This document shows, in pieces, positions 49,397 through 58,045 of a stretch of 64,000 nucleotides of DNA. The position numbers and the translations under genes were made by a program. The stretch comes from Gammaproteobacteria bacterium (lineage in GTDB: Bacteria; Pseudomonadota; Gammaproteobacteria; HK1): the NCBI GenBank assembly GCA_022826505.1, contig JAJDUQ010000052.1:62001-126000 (forward strand), written 5' to 3'. How positions within the stretch are numbered: position 1 is the first letter of the stretch; each line of letters begins with the position of its first letter. Below the pieces are notes generated by a model that was not told the origin of the DNA, ran no database searches, and worked only from the letters and a program-made list of their open reading frames with translations.

Positions 49397-49536
49397 TCAG
49401 TCGTCCGGATCGATGCAAGAGAGTGCACCGTCCAGGCGCTTGAAGAATGGGACGGGCTCGAGCCGAGAATCGCGACGCCCGCCGTCTCTCTCTCGGGATG
49501 TCGTCGTGCGAGAGAATATTCATCGGATTTCGAACC
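49397..49536 (-). pseudogene. Remnant of a DUF4384-type gene C-terminus
   Basis: Directly after the vWA stop codon the minus strand reads VRNPMNILSHDDI, then after a one-base shift GVAILGSSPSH, then after another shift PFFKRLDGALSCIDPDD followed by TGA. These three pieces line up in order with the C-terminal segments of the intact paralogues at 39363 and 48048 (TRNPMDFL..SDIL; GIASLDLSP; QFYQHLKDA..INPDDWS). The stop replaces the conserved Trp. So a third gene of this subfamily once ended here and has lost its 5' part and its frame. Confidence 0.65.
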
Positions 49537-51582
49537 CTAGTGTTCCAACTCGGCAATCGACCTGGCCAGGCGCACGAGTCGGACGAACTCGTTGCGGTAG
49601 CCGAACGGGTCGTCGCCGCGCGCGCCCTGCGCAAGGGTGACGATGTCGCCGTAGCCGTAGTCGCCAATGTGGCGGCCACCGCGCAGCAGCTCGCCGAAGG
49701 CGGCCACCGCCGCGGCGAAACGCACGTCTCTCGGGGCGTCGTCCACGCTCGCGAACGCGTCGGCGACGGTCACCGCCCGAGTCATCAAGGTGCTCGTCTC
49801 GGCGTCGGGCAGCTTGTAGCGCAGCTTCAGGAAGGCAAGCTCACCGTCGAACGCCGACGCCGGCGTCGCTTCCCCGGCCTGGTAGCGCAGGGACGGAACG
49901 CGGGTCGCGTCCGAGCCGGCCGGAATGAGCTCGTAGATCGCGGTCACGGTGTGCCCTGCGCCAATCTCGCCCGCATCGACCTTGTCGTTGCGGAAGTCCT
50001 CGCGTGCGAGCAACCGGGTTTCGTACCCGATCAGCCGATACTCGCTGACCGTCGCAGGATTGAACTCCACCTGAATCTTCACGTCCTTCGCGATTGTCAC
50101 GAGCGTCGACGCCGCTTCCTCGAGCAGCACCTTGCGCGCCTCGGCGAGCGAATCGATGTAGGCGGCGTTACCGTCGCCGTGCTGCGCGAGGCGCTGCATC
50201 AGCGCGTCGTTGTAGTTGCCCATTCCAAAACCGAGCACCGAGAGGGCGATGCCGCTCGAGCGCTTGCGCGCGATGTAGTCCTCGAGTACGTCGGGGTTGG
50301 AGATGCCGACGTTGAAGTCCCCGTCGGTGGCGAGGATGACGCGATTGACGCCACCCTCGATGAAGTGCAGCCCGGCCAGCCGATAGGCTTCGCGAATGCC
50401 TTCCGCGCCGGCGGTGGAGCCACTGGCCCGCAGTCGTTCGAGGCTCGCCAGAATCGTGCTCCGCTCAGCCACGGGCGTCGGCTCCAGCACCACACCGGCC
50501 GAGCCGGCGTACGCCACTATCGCCACCCGATCCTCGGGCGCCAGCGCACCCAGCAGGAGCTTGAACGAGCGCACGAGCAGCGGCAGCTTGTTCGGGCGGT
50601 GCATCGAGCCCGAGGTGTCGATGAGGAACACCAGGTTCGCCTGCGGCGCGGTGACACGGTTCAGCACATGGCCCTTGATGCCGATGTGCAGCAGCCGGGC
50701 CGCGTCGTCCCACGGTGCAGGCATTACCGCGACATGGGTGGCGAACGGGGGATCGCGGGTCTCGGGCGGCGCGTAGTCGTAGGGGAAGTAGTTCACCAGC
50801 TCCTCGGTGCGCACCGCATCGCTGGGCGGCAGAAGGCCGTCGTTCAGCGACGCACGCATGAACGCGTACGCGGCAGTGTCGACATCGATGGAGAAGGTCG
50901 ATACCGGCTCTTCGGCGACGACCTTGACGGGGTTGGGGCTGAGCTCGGCAAAGCGGTCCCGGCTCTGCGCGGCATCGTGGGCCGGCGCTGCCTCATGTGC
51001 ACGCGACCTCGAGGCCTGCCCCGCCGGGTGTGACCAGCCCAGGATCCCACTGCCGCCCATTGCCGCTGGTGGGGAGGACGATTTCGAGACCGAACGCTCG
51101 GCGTCGTTGCCCTGGACCGGCGTGCCGGGAGCCGTCGTCAGGGCCGTCGCGGGGGACGATTCCGGCGCCTCGCCGGCTGTGGACGCGAGACGCTGTTCGT
51201 CCGCCGGTGCTTCCGGCAATGGCAGCGACAGGCCTTTCTGGAACGTGGGAGCAGGATCCTCGTTCGCTTTCCCTGAATGCTCCGGACGCAAGAGGTTCGG
51301 CGTCATGAAGAGCTGATGCGAGACGACGACCGCGACCATGATCGCGGCGGCACCGCCGGCAAATGCGAGTGAGGGGCGCGACAAGGGCATGACAAGTTTC
51401 CGAATCCACGACCTGGCGAATTTCGATTCTCGTCTCCTGTGACGCGTCTGCTCGCCAGTTCCTTGGTGGTGGCGATCGAATGCCGCCATCGCCTCGTGGA
51501 TTGCCTGTTCACGCGCCACCGCCGGTGCCCGCGGCGAGGTCTCGCGAAGAACCGACTCCAGCCTGTCAAGCTCGTCGCTCAC
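49537..51582 (-). CDS. YfbK-type von Willebrand factor A protein, probable partner of the ECF sigma factor
   Basis: 681 residues. Short cytoplasmic N-terminus (1-70, with an Arg/His-rich patch), one membrane helix (about 72-90, LAFAGGAAAIMVAVVVSHQ), a Pro/Ser/Ala-rich spacer, then the YfbK N-terminal module (VSTFSIDVDTAAYAFMR) and a vWA domain with complete MIDAS motif DTSGS (322-326), plus TDGDFN. The C-terminal YfbK part follows. It overlaps the sigma gene by four bases (ATGA), the classical layout of a sigma/anti-sigma pair; the N-terminal 70 residues would be the sigma-binding side. vWA domains bind protein ligands through Mg2+, so it may sense a periplasmic partner. Anti-sigma activity is inferred from gene order. 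Confidence 0.88.
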   Translation of the reverse strand: MSDELDRLESVLRETSPRAPAVAREQAIHEAMAAFDRHHQGTGEQTRHRRRESKFARSWIRKLVMPLSRPSLAFAGGAAAIMVAVVVSHQLFMTPNLLRPEHSGKANEDPAPTFQKGLSLPLPEAPADEQRLASTAGEAPESSPATALTTAPGTPVQGNDAERSVSKSSSPPAAMGGSGILGWSHPAGQASRSRAHEAAPAHDAAQSRDRFAELSPNPVKVVAEEPVSTFSIDVDTAAYAFMRASLNDGLLPPSDAVRTEELVNYFPYDYAPPETRDPPFATHVAVMPAPWDDAARLLHIGIKGHVLNRVTAPQANLVFLIDTSGSMHRPNKLPLLVRSFKLLLGALAPEDRVAIVAYAGSAGVVLEPTPVAERSTILASLERLRASGSTAGAEGIREAYRLAGLHFIEGGVNRVILATDGDFNVGISNPDVLEDYIARKRSSGIALSVLGFGMGNYNDALMQRLAQHGDGNAAYIDSLAEARKVLLEEAASTLVTIAKDVKIQVEFNPATVSEYRLIGYETRLLAREDFRNDKVDAGEIGAGHTVTAIYELIPAGSDATRVPSLRYQAGEATPASAFDGELAFLKLRYKLPDAETSTLMTRAVTVADAFASVDDAPRDVRFAAAVAAFGELLRGGRHIGDYGYGDIVTLAQGARGDDPFGYRNEFVRLVRLARSIAELEH

Positions 51583-52124
51583 CGCACTGCCTCCTCGTCC
51601 GCGGCCAGTGCACGCAGTCGCTTGCGTACCTCGTGCATGCGCCAGGACACCGTCGATTCCGAGACGCCGAGCACATCACCCGCTTCCGCATGACGCAGGC
51701 CCTCTTCGAGCACGAGGAATACGGTGGTGCGCAGATCCTCGGACAGCCGGCCCAGGGCCTGGCGCAGCCAGGACGACTCGCGCGCACTGATATCGGCCTG
51801 GACGCGCGCCAATTGGTCGAACTCGGCATAGCTGCGTTCGCCCCGGTACCGCGCGGCCTTGCGTCGCAAGGCATCGCGTGCGGCATTGACCACCACGGAG
51901 TAGAGCCAGGTGGTGAACCGGCTCTTCGCGCGATAGGACGCGAGCTTGCCGGGAAGCGAGATGCAGACGTCCTGTGCCAAGTCCGCAGCTTCCTCCGAGT
52001 CGCCGAGCACACGTGCTCCGACTCGATAAATCAGATCGTAGTGACGCTCGAGCAGTGCACCGAACGCATCGCGATCTCCCGCCGCTGCCCGGAACGCCAA
52101 CGAACTGTCCGTGTTGTCAGTCAT
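51579..52124 (-). CDS. ECF-family RNA polymerase sigma factor
   Basis: 181 residues. Region 2 is clear (DLIYRVGARVLGDSEEAADL, then QDVCISLPGKLASYRAKSRF with TWLYSVVVNAARD), and region 4 has the helix-turn-helix EAGDVLGVSESTVSWRMHEV. Only regions 2 and 4, as in ECF sigma factors. Overlaps the vWA gene by ATGA. It heads the minus-strand gene series vWA, DUF4384, DUF4384, H, G and is the only transcription factor seen in the cluster, so it is the natural candidate regulator. Confidence 0.93.
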   Translation of the reverse strand: MTDNTDSSLAFRAAAGDRDAFGALLERHYDLIYRVGARVLGDSEEAADLAQDVCISLPGKLASYRAKSRFTTWLYSVVVNAARDALRRKAARYRGERSYAEFDQLARVQADISARESSWLRQALGRLSEDLRTTVFLVLEEGLRHAEAGDVLGVSESTVSWRMHEVRKRLRALAADEEAVR

Positions 52125-52590
52125 GCGGAGACATCATCCGCCGCCTTCGCATCGATTTCCCGCGTTTTTTCGATATGACGCACGCCACGACGGTATTCCT
52201 TGGAATCGAGATTCGGAACGCATCTCGCGTGAGCCACGCGATCGTTTCCATGTGCTTCCGATGGAGATGGTGCGCCGCGACGCAAATGGACGCCCGGAAA
52301 CCGAGACGCTATCGTTCATTGTCAGCCTGTATGTATCAGATTTCAGCCATGGCGACTGTGCGTAGATTGCGCCTACGGGTTCGCGAACAGCGGTCGCAAC
52401 AACAAGCCGACAGATCAGTGTCCACGGATCGGCGGCCGGGAACTCGACACGGCATCGCTCGGAATGCGCTTGCGACGAAGCTGCCTCACGTTGCGAGGGA
52501 GTCGGTGTTCCCCGAACCGCGCCCGCATGCAGCCCCCCAAGGGGGGACCCGTTCCTGGTATGGCAACTGACCGTGCCGGAGAACCCCGAC
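52125..52590. other. Divergent intergenic region, no gene seen
   Basis: 466 bp between the sigma factor (minus) and the repeat-FGE protein (plus). It must contain both promoters. A GGAAC at 52215-52219, the usual -35 core of ECF promoters, faces the plus strand, but no convincing CGTC-type -10 sits 16-17 bases beyond it. On the minus strand GGAAT near 52200 is followed 14 bases later by CGTC, close to but shorter than the usual spacing. Autoregulation is thus possible but not shown. Confidence 0.4.
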
Positions 52591-55500
52591 ATGCGCACCA
52601 GAACAGCAACGAACGGCGATACGCGGCGCAACTTGGGACCGCGGGCGCAGACGCTGGCCGCGTTGGCGTGCTCGCTCGCGATCGCGTGCGGCGCGGCGCA
52701 CGCACAGTCCTCGGACAACCCCTCCGATTCCGGCAGTCCGAAGGGGGAAATTTCCTTCATCGAGATGATCAGGCAGGCCAACGAGCAATACGAGAGCCAG
52801 GTGTCGGAGGCGATTGCCCGAGGCGAGTTCGAGGAAGCCAGAGAGCACGTGCGGGAGCTGGAGTCGGTGATCCCGGGGTCTCCTCACGTGAAGAAGCTGA
52901 CGACGATGATCGACGAGGCGTTCGGCGCGGCGGCACGCGCGGAGCGCAAGGTGCGCAACGCGATTGCCCGCGGCGAGTTCGATGCCGCGAAGGAGCATGT
53001 GCACGATCTCGCGAGCGTCGTTCCGCACTCGCCGCGGGCGCGGGAGATGCTGCAGGAGATCGATCAGGCACGGGTGGCGGCAACCGTCATCGAGCAGGAA
53101 GCGCTGGAAGCCGTCGCTCGGGGTGACTTCTCGGGTGCGCACGAGCATATGCAGGACCTGACCGGTGTGATTCCGAAGTCGTCGCGGATCACGGAGATGG
53201 AGGCGAAGATTGCGCAGGCTCGAGCGTTGGTGGCGATCCTCGAGCACGAGGTCTCGACGGCGATCGTGGGGGGCGAGTTCGAATCGGCGTCCCGATACAT
53301 GGACGAGCTGAGGAGCCTGACGCCGGAATCATCGCGGGTGCAGACGCTCGCGGACCGGATCGGGCGCGTGCGGGCAGCAGCAAATCGCGCCCAACGCAAT
53401 ATGTCCGCCGCAATCGCCCGAGGAGATTTCGCAGATGCGAGGACCCATGCGGACGAACTGGCGAGCGTGATTCTGTGGTCGCCACGCGTGCCCGAGGCGC
53501 AGGCGAAGATCGAACGGATCGAGGCCGCCGCACAGAGCGTACAGGGGAAGATTTCGAGAGCAGTGGCCCGAGGCGATTTCGAAGCTGCCGGGGGGCTGGT
53601 GGAAGAGCTGGCGCGCCTGATTCCGGACTCTCCGCGGGTGCCGGAGACACAAGCGACGATCGAGCGAATTCGGACCGCAGCAGGCAGCGTCGTGAACAGG
53701 GTTCGGGCGGCGCTCGCGCGGGGAGCGCTCGATGAGGCGAGACGGCACCAGCAGGAGCTGGCGAATCTGACTCCGGAGGCATCACGAGTGCAGGAATTCT
53801 CGGATGCGATCGAGCGAGTGCAGCGTACGGAGCTGAACGTACTGGCAGCGGCGACCCGGGGCGCGTTCGAGGAAGCCGGGATCCATTTGAAGGAGCTGGA
53901 GAGCATGACCCCGGACTCGCCCAGGGTGCCGGACATCGCGCAGCGACTCGCGGACTCGCAGACCGACGCGCATGGCGCGGCGAGCAAGGTACTGGAGGCG
54001 GTTGGCCGAGGCGCATTCGAGGAGGCGCGGGGGCACCTGGAGGAACTGTCGGCGGTGACGCCGAAATCGCCGCGGGTGCGGCACCTGCGCGAGAGCATCG
54101 AGGAGGCCGAGGCCACCGAGCAGGAAGTATCGGTGGTGGTCGCCCGAGGTGAGTTCGATCAGGCCCGGCGGCTTGCGAAGGCGCTCGGGAGCATGACCCC
54201 GGATTCGCCCCGGGTGGCGAACATCGCGCAGCGGATCGAGGACGTGCACGCGCAAGCGCAGCGGGTGGAGGCGCTGGTATCGGGGGCGGTCGCCGGGGGC
54301 GAATATGCGCAAGCAACGCGGCATGTGCAGGAGCTGGCGGCAGTGACCCCGGACTCCATGCGGGTACCGGCTCTGGCGAAGCGAATCGATGAAGTACGCG
54401 CGCGGGAGCGGCACGTGTTGGACATGGTGCAGTCGGCGATCAGTATGGGTGAGTTCGACCAGGCCAGGGGGCATGTGAGCGAGCAGTTGGCGAGCGTGAC
54501 CCCGGACTCCCCGCGGGTGGCGGAGATGGAGAAGAGAATTGCACGGGTGCAGTCCGGCGTGCGGCGCGCGGAGCAGGAGATCGCGGAGGCAATCGACCGG
54601 GCGGATTTCGATGCAGCCCGGAGCCTGGTGAAAACGCTTGCGGATCTGACACCGAGCTCACCGCAAGTGACGAGGCTGAGCGAATCGATCGATGCGGCGC
54701 AGGGGTCGGCGCTGAATTCCGGCGAGCTGATCGCGGCGGCGATCGAACAGGGTGACTTCGAGGACGCACGCCGGCTCGTGAGGGAGCTGGCGAAGATGAC
54801 TCCGGACTCGCCGCAGATTCCCGTCATGAACGAGAGGATCGGACAGGCACAGACCGCGGTGAGGCGTACCGAGCAGGCGGTGGGCGGCGCAATTGAACGG
54901 GGAGAGTTCACCAGATCCCGGGGGCTGGTGACGGAGCTGGCCGGGATCATTCCGCGGTCGAGCCGACTGGACGTGTTGGAGAACGCGATCGAGCGGGCCC
55001 GGGAGGCGGCCGCAGCGGCGGAGAGAAACGCGCTGGACGCCATCGCGAAGGCGCTCGTGGCCGTCGACCGCGGCGACCACGACTCCCGGGCTGCATCCGT
55101 CGAAGCGGCCAGGGGACACATGGCGGAGCTCGCGGGGGTGACTCCGCGATCGCGGCTCGTGACCGATCTCGAAGAGAAGATTGATCGGGCGGAGCTGATC
55201 CCCGCGATGGTGCGAATCCGGGCCGGCAAGCTGAAGATGAAGAAGGGCGCCGGTCAAGTCAGGACGATAGGCGCCGACGAATTCTGGATCGGCAAGTACG
55301 AGGTGACGTTCGACGAGTACGACCGATTCGTTGCGGAGACGCGTGGACCGAAGCCGAGTGACAAGGGCTGGGGCCGAGACCGCCGTCCAGTCATCAACGT
55401 AAGCTGGATCGAGGCGAACGAGTATGTGCGATGGCTGTCGGAGAGGCTGGGAGAGCGCTACCGATTGCCGACGGCGGAGGAATGGGAATATGCCGCGCGT

Positions 55501-55914
55501 GCGGGGAGCGTGACCGAGTATCCATGGGGTGAGGAAGTGGGCAGCAACCGTGCGAACTGCAAGGGCTGCGGAAGCCGGTGGGACAAGCGGTCTACAGCCC
55601 CGGTGGGCTCATTCACCGCAAATGCATGGGGACTGCACGACATTGTCGGAAACGTGTGCGAGTGGACGTGCTCCACCCATGCCACCGGCCTCCCTTCACG
55701 CGAGTGCGCGCCCGACGTGGAGTGGAAGCAAGGGGAGGACGCGGCCAAGAAGGACACCGGCGTCATGAGCTGGTTGCAGAAAAAGGTCAATTCTCGTGTA
55801 TGCCGGGGTGGGTCCTGGAAACACAGCGGGAAACGAAAGCTGCTCTCCTGGGAGGACACGCACGAGCAGACACACAGGTCGACGACGATCGGCTTCCGCC
55901 TCGCCCGCGACTGA
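52591..55914 (+). CDS. Exported repeat protein with C-terminal FGE-sulfatase domain (J)
   Basis: 1,107 residues. Signal peptide ending GAAHA (about residue 40), a short spacer, then 16 consecutive helical repeats of about 50 residues (52810-55200), and a C-terminal FGE-sulfatase domain (about 870-1107) with the usual GWGRDRRPVINVSW, YRLPTAEEWEYAARAG, NCKGCGSRWD and RGGSW...GFRLARD. It has no caspase domain; the repeats take its place. The FGE domain has an extra Cys-containing insert (CEWTCSTHATG to SRVCRGGSW). Start at ATG 52591 because GGAG lies nine bases upstream; an in-frame GTG at 52573 adds six residues. It converges on gene I with 13 bp between stop codons. Confidence 0.88.
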   Translation: MRTRTATNGDTRRNLGPRAQTLAALACSLAIACGAAHAQSSDNPSDSGSPKGEISFIEMIRQANEQYESQVSEAIARGEFEEAREHVRELESVIPGSPHVKKLTTMIDEAFGAAARAERKVRNAIARGEFDAAKEHVHDLASVVPHSPRAREMLQEIDQARVAATVIEQEALEAVARGDFSGAHEHMQDLTGVIPKSSRITEMEAKIAQARALVAILEHEVSTAIVGGEFESASRYMDELRSLTPESSRVQTLADRIGRVRAAANRAQRNMSAAIARGDFADARTHADELASVILWSPRVPEAQAKIERIEAAAQSVQGKISRAVARGDFEAAGGLVEELARLIPDSPRVPETQATIERIRTAAGSVVNRVRAALARGALDEARRHQQELANLTPEASRVQEFSDAIERVQRTELNVLAAATRGAFEEAGIHLKELESMTPDSPRVPDIAQRLADSQTDAHGAASKVLEAVGRGAFEEARGHLEELSAVTPKSPRVRHLRESIEEAEATEQEVSVVVARGEFDQARRLAKALGSMTPDSPRVANIAQRIEDVHAQAQRVEALVSGAVAGGEYAQATRHVQELAAVTPDSMRVPALAKRIDEVRARERHVLDMVQSAISMGEFDQARGHVSEQLASVTPDSPRVAEMEKRIARVQSGVRRAEQEIAEAIDRADFDAARSLVKTLADLTPSSPQVTRLSESIDAAQGSALNSGELIAAAIEQGDFEDARRLVRELAKMTPDSPQIPVMNERIGQAQTAVRRTEQAVGGAIERGEFTRSRGLVTELAGIIPRSSRLDVLENAIERAREAAAAAERNALDAIAKALVAVDRGDHDSRAASVEAARGHMAELAGVTPRSRLVTDLEEKIDRAELIPAMVRIRAGKLKMKKGAGQVRTIGADEFWIGKYEVTFDEYDRFVAETRGPKPSDKGWGRDRRPVINVSWIEANEYVRWLSERLGERYRLPTAEEWEYAARAGSVTEYPWGEEVGSNRANCKGCGSRWDKRSTAPVGSFTANAWGLHDIVGNVCEWTCSTHATGLPSRECAPDVEWKQGEDAAKKDTGVMSWLQKKVNSRVCRGGSWKHSGKRKLLSWEDTHEQTHRSTTIGFRLARD
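52810..55200 (+). repeat. Sixteen tandem ~50-residue helical repeats inside J
   Basis: The consensus per unit is roughly AIARGEFEEARxHVxEL, then xSxTPDSPRVxx, then a second helix IxxxxxAxxxxE. Most units are 46-51 residues (about 150 bp). GEF/GDF/GAF and the P-(D/K)-S-(P/S)-R-V turn recur in nearly every unit; units 1-15 are contiguous and unit 16 carries an insert (VDRGDHDSRAASV). Each unit looks like two antiparallel helices, so the array probably makes a rod or superhelix as TPR-type repeats do. DNA identity between units is low, so they are old. Confidence 0.8.
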
Positions 55915-55927
55915 GCGTGCGGAGCGT

Positions 55928-57670
55928 TCAGTTCAGCGCTCGAGCGACCCGGAAACCGTTGGCGCTGAACCGGATGCCGATCGTTCCCCTGTCGCGGGCC
56001 GAAGAGCGCACCCCTCCCGGCCCGTCGAGCCACGAACCGCCTCGCAGCACGCGCAGCTCGCAGGTTCCGTCGTCCGTCCACGCGCTTCCGTCCGTCGGCG
56101 CATCGCCGTAGTCGCGATGCCAGCAATCCTCCACCCATTCCCGCGCGTTCCCCAGCATGTCGTACAAGCCGAATTCGTTCGACCCGTAGCGGCCCGCCTC
56201 GGAGGTGTGGGCGGACCCGTCATCGCACGAGGCAGTCAGTTCGAACCAGTCCGAGTAGTACGTCTTCAGCGACTCGTCGGCGCCGTTGGCGTTTCCGCAT
56301 TGCCGGGAATCGCTCGTGTCCCAGTAGCGCGGTGTGGCGGTCTTGCCACGCGCTGCGTACTCCCACTCCGACTCGCTCAACAGTCGATACTTCTTCCGCG
56401 TCTTCCTCGACAGCCAATCCACATACGCCTTCGCATCCGTCCAGCTCACGCAGACCATCGGCTCCTTCTCGCCCTGAACGAACCCCGGATCCGCCGGTCC
56501 GCTGCCCTCCTTCGTCGTCACACCGTCGTACTGCCAGCACGCACTGCCGCCCGACTGATTCGTCTCCTTCAGGAACTGGGCGAACTCGCCGCGTTGCACC
56601 TCGAACACGCCGACCGCAATCGGCTCGGGGATGGTCACCCGGTGTCGCTGCACTTCATCGTGAGCGCCCTCGCCCGATGGCGAACCCATGGCGTAGCTGC
56701 CTGCCGGAATCACGACCATCCGGGGACACTGCGGACAGTCTCTGAACCCGCCGTCGTGCTGAAGATCCGGCGCCGCGAGACCCTCGCCCGCCCCAGGCGT
56801 TGCGACCACCTGCGGCGCCGCCGCGTGAGGTCTGGTCGTCGCTTGCGGCGCAGTGGTCGTCGGGCGTGATGCCGCATACGCGGACGGTATGAAGTAGAAC
56901 GGCTTTCGAAGGGAGGAGTGAGTCCACGGCTGCTGTTCGTCGTGCGTGGCGGTCATCACCGTATCGGTCACCGTGGCAAGCAGATCGTTCACGCTCAGCC
57001 CCGGCGTCGCAATGTGAGCAAGCAACGCACCGGTGAACGGCGAGTTTCGACCGACACCGTCATCGGCCACGTTTCCGGGCTGCGTGGCATAGGCGATCAG
57101 CGTCCCGCTCGCATCCGTCACCCGACCGAGGCCTCGCTGGATCGCGGCGGAACGGCTCACACCCATCGAGCGCTTCAGGCCATCCGCCAGAGGGTTGTCT
57201 CGGCACGCATCCAGAAACACGAGATTTGTTCTGCTTCTCATCTGGCCCATGAATGCGGCGAGCTCGAACGCTTCGAGGCGAAGGTCCACCTCCTCCTTCA
57301 GCCTGGCGTCGATCGGCACCAGGTAGTTGTCACCGTCCACTTGCAAACCGTGCCCGGCATAGAAGAACAGGGATATGTCGGCGCGTCGCGCCGCTCTGGC
57401 GAACTCCCGGAGCTTCGTGGCGAATCCGTTCTTGTCGAGATCCAGTCCGGCAATCACCTCGAAGCCCAGATCCGAGAGCGCCCGGGACATGTCGCCGGCA
57501 TCGTTCCTGGGGTTTCGCAGGGGTGTCGTATGCTCGTACGCGGAGTTCCCGATCACCAGCGCGACGCGTCCCGCCGCCTGCGCCGGCTCCGCCAATGCAC
57601 CCAGCCAGGTCAGGGCAAGGAACATGGCAACCGCTCCGGGCGTCCAGCTTGTTCCGTTCCGTATTTCCAT
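55928..57670 (-). CDS. Exported caspase-like protease with FGE-sulfatase domain (paralogue I)
   Basis: 580 residues, the shortest caspase-FGE protein. Signal peptide 1-33 (ends AEPAQAA), caspase-like domain with His107 (FYAGHG) and Cys155 (LDACRDNP), a Pro/Thr/Ala-rich linker of about 40 residues in place of the peptidoglycan-binding domain, and an FGE-sulfatase domain from about 310 (CPQCPRMVVIPAGSYAMGS) to the end RGGSW...GFRVARALN. GAGG about six bases ahead supports the ATG. It is transcribed towards the repeat protein J. Last gene of the caspase cluster before msrP. Confidence 0.89.
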   Translation of the reverse strand: MEIRNGTSWTPGAVAMFLALTWLGALAEPAQAAGRVALVIGNSAYEHTTPLRNPRNDAGDMSRALSDLGFEVIAGLDLDKNGFATKLREFARAARRADISLFFYAGHGLQVDGDNYLVPIDARLKEEVDLRLEAFELAAFMGQMRSRTNLVFLDACRDNPLADGLKRSMGVSRSAAIQRGLGRVTDASGTLIAYATQPGNVADDGVGRNSPFTGALLAHIATPGLSVNDLLATVTDTVMTATHDEQQPWTHSSLRKPFYFIPSAYAASRPTTTAPQATTRPHAAAPQVVATPGAGEGLAAPDLQHDGGFRDCPQCPRMVVIPAGSYAMGSPSGEGAHDEVQRHRVTIPEPIAVGVFEVQRGEFAQFLKETNQSGGSACWQYDGVTTKEGSGPADPGFVQGEKEPMVCVSWTDAKAYVDWLSRKTRKKYRLLSESEWEYAARGKTATPRYWDTSDSRQCGNANGADESLKTYYSDWFELTASCDDGSAHTSEAGRYGSNEFGLYDMLGNAREWVEDCWHRDYGDAPTDGSAWTDDGTCELRVLRGGSWLDGPGGVRSSARDRGTIGIRFSANGFRVARALN

Positions 57671-58045
57671 GTTCGCCTCGTTTTGCGCCGCCCCGGCAAT
57701 CGTAGCGCGAGATCACTGCCACTTCACGGCTTCCGGCGCGAATGTCACTGCATCGGCTACGCCGTGATGCGTGGGCGTCCAGTCCGTCAAGTCGGCGAGA
57801 ACGCACTTTTCCGGCCCGGAACCGGACTCCGATACAATGCCGTCGAACCCGCCGTCGCCCCTTCTCGTACCCCGGCCCAAGGAAGGTGCCCGTGAAGACG
57901 TCGAGTCCAAATTCGCAATGAGCACGTGAACCTTTCGTGAAATCCGCCGCCCACACTGTACCTTCCATCGAAACGCGGCACGGCAGCGCCCAACGCGTCG
58001 GGCGCGGTGCGCCGGCAAGACAACTCGCGACGCGCGGAGCGTGAC
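57671..58045. other. Divergent intergenic region, no gene seen
   Basis: 375 bp between gene I (minus) and msrP (plus). TACAAT at 57833-57838 is a good -10 box on the plus strand, but no matching -35 sits 17 bp upstream. The region otherwise shows no coding signal. It marks the right border of the caspase cluster. Confidence 0.4.

Noticed and set aside
52810-55200. CRISPR-like periodic DNA
   Set aside because: The period of about 150 bp lies within one reading frame and repeats at protein level only, with low DNA identity.
22904-57670. An active diversity-generating retroelement
   Set aside because: No reverse transcriptase gene and no template repeat were found in the window, and paralogue tails differ at silent sites too.
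22904-57670. A known phage-defence system with caspase effectors
   Set aside because: Such effectors are cytosolic and come with nucleic-acid or cyclic-nucleotide sensors; here the proteins carry signal peptides and wall-binding domains.
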